Shown: positions 62,993 through 64,000 of the stretch, piece after piece
Position numbering within the stretch: the stretch's first letter is position 1
How the letters are laid out: each line of letters begins with the position of its first letter
NCBI RefSeq assembly: GCF_021390335.1
Contig: NZ_JAJUXK010000003.1
Coordinates: 372,001 to 436,000, forward strand
Reading direction: 5' to 3'
Length of the DNA stretch: 64,000 bases
DNA from: Dyadobacter sp. CY343
GTDB lineage: Bacteria; Bacteroidota; Bacteroidia; Cytophagales; Spirosomataceae
The notes under the pieces: generated by a model
What the model saw: only the letters and a program-made list of their open reading frames with translations
What the model was told of the DNA's origin: nothing
Database searches by the model: none
Program-made: the position numbers and the translations under genes

Positions 62993-63925
62993 ATGCTAAA
63001 ACAGAATCTGCTGGCGGGAGCGCTTGTGCTGCTGGGATTCACCGCCACAGCACAATCGATCTCTCCCACACCCGATCAGATCAAAGCCTACACCGCCGCA
63101 TGGAAAGGCGAACGAATGCCCGACGGTCGCCCGAAAGTTTCCGACGCGATCCTCGCCCGATTGAAAGACATTTCCATGGAAGAAGCCTGGGGTGTGTTGC
63201 GGAACAAAGGCTACCACAACCAATTCGAGGGCGACTGGCAGCTGATCCACACCGACAGTACCATGACCGGCCGGGTAGTAACCGCCCAGTATGTGCCCTC
63301 CCGCCCCGATTTACAGGATCTGGTCAAAGAAACGGGTAAAAAAGAGGGCCGCGTGCAAACCGGCGGTACCAACTCCTGGCCGATCGATGTATTGAAAGAA
63401 GGCGACGTGTACGTAGCCGACGGTTACGGGAAAGTCGCCGATGGTACCCTGATAGGAGACAATCTGGGCAACTCTATTTACGCCAAATCCAAGCGTGGGG
63501 TTGTGTTTTACGGGTCTGTACGCGATGTGGAAGGGTTAAGTGAAATCAAGGGTTTCAATGCGTGGATGAAAGGCCAGGACCCTTCTTATATCCAGCAAAT
63601 GATGCTCGTCAATATCAATACTCCGATCCGCATCGGCCGGGCGATCGTGCTGCCGGGTGATGTAGTACTGGCCAAGAAGTATGGTACCATTTTCATCCCA
63701 GCCCATTTGGTTGAAGAACTCGTACTGACCTCGGAAGTAACCGCATTGCGTGACGAATTTGGTCACCTGCGCCTGCGTGAAGGCAAATACACGCCGGGAG
63801 AAATCGATACCAAATGGTCGGATGCGATTCAAAAAGATTTCCTTAACTGGGTAAACAACTACCCCGGCAAGCTGCCGATGACGAAGAAGGAATTAGATGA
63901 TTATTTGAAGGAACGGAATTATTGA
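62993..63925 (+). CDS. Exported RraA-like (aldolase-fold) protein
   Basis: A 310-residue protein with a signal peptide (MLKQNLLAGALVLLGFTATAQ) and an RraA-like domain (about 130-250). The core motifs of the HMG aldolase/RraA family are seen: GDNLGNSIYAKSKRGVVFYGSVRDVEGL with the RD pair that binds metal and substrate in the aldolases, VLPGDVVLAKKYGTIFIP and the following HLVEELV helix. The classical RraA is cytoplasmic and controls RNase E; a secreted form following SusD suggests a periplasmic lyase or aldolase for the imported substrate. It starts 27 bases after the susD stop, so it is likely part of the operon. Confidence 0.87.
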   Translation: MLKQNLLAGALVLLGFTATAQSISPTPDQIKAYTAAWKGERMPDGRPKVSDAILARLKDISMEEAWGVLRNKGYHNQFEGDWQLIHTDSTMTGRVVTAQYVPSRPDLQDLVKETGKKEGRVQTGGTNSWPIDVLKEGDVYVADGYGKVADGTLIGDNLGNSIYAKSKRGVVFYGSVRDVEGLSEIKGFNAWMKGQDPSYIQQMMLVNINTPIRIGRAIVLPGDVVLAKKYGTIFIPAHLVEELVLTSEVTALRDEFGHLRLREGKYTPGEIDTKWSDAIQKDFLNWVNNYPGKLPMTKKELDDYLKERNY

Positions 63926-64000
63926 GGTCGGCGGGGATTAGTGGCTCATTTGTCGCCCAGAACTCCTCCGTTTGGCACCCTGAGCGTACCGGGCCGCCGG
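63926..64000. other. Start of an intergenic repeat-like stretch at the right edge
   Basis: The last bases contain CACCCTGAGCG and GGGCCGCCGG, which resemble GGCCGCCGGGCGGCC and the TGAGCGCAGCC core near the dnaB-rlmD array at 20905-21120. It is cut by the window edge. Confidence 0.35.

Overview
The window reads as chromosome of a Bacteroidetes bacterium of the order Cytophagales, most like Dyadobacter or a close Spirosomaceae relative. This is inferred from content; no database search was possible. The signs are a short 287-residue primary sigma factor of the Bacteroidetes type, two SusC/SusD pairs, an ECF sigma/FecR/TonB-transducer module, cargo proteins with type IX secretion (T9SS) C-terminal domains, and promoters of the Bacteroidetes form (about TTG, 19-20 bases, TAnnTTTG). 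No phage, plasmid, transposase, rRNA or CRISPR array was found.

1-19,000 is mostly housekeeping. On the minus strand lie menD (cut by the left edge), rpoD, rpsO-pnp and an LptF/LptG-like permease coupled to a START-like protein. A CAU tRNA follows, then an ABC exporter. A DNA-alkylation-repair patch comes next: a PF09859-type dioxygenase, a stand-alone Ada zinc module and a convergent AlkA-like glycosylase. After it come holA, an ACP phosphodiesterase, slyD, dCMP deaminase, a DUF922 metalloprotease, and a phoH / M43 metalloprotease / comEC operon.

19,000-46,000 holds dnaB, rlmD, a large T9SS type B surface protein, an NAD(P)-binding oxidoreductase, a porin, SRPBCC proteins, tex, a ThuA-like protein, an RsmB-type RNA methyltransferase, a GAF histidine kinase, a luciferase-like monooxygenase with a WYL regulator, an FMN reductase, a MetY-type sulfhydrylase, a lipoprotein S9 peptidase and polA. 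Between the genes are AT-rich gaps and two tandem-repeat arrays: about 51-bp units after dnaB, and about 70-bp palindrome-bearing units after the RsmB-like gene.

45,500-64,000 is an accessory nutrient-uptake region. A minus-strand SusC/SusD operon is followed by an orphan LuxR-type HTH protein and a lipoprotein with an eight-cysteine tail. Then come a two-gene secreted unit (a PA14-containing protein and a sorbosone-dehydrogenase-like protein fused to a cupredoxin) and a surface-signalling locus: ECF sigma, FecR, STN-containing SusC, SusD, and a secreted RraA-like protein. The likely logic is that ligand binding at the STN-SusC signals through FecR to the ECF factor, which raises expression of the transport genes.

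Most notable for a second look: the two tandem arrays and a simple-sequence repeat that run into the 3' ends of genes; the Ada module without its methyl-acceptor cysteine beside a PF09859 oxygenase; the eight-cysteine lipoprotein with its own promoter; and the exported RraA-like protein in a Sus locus.
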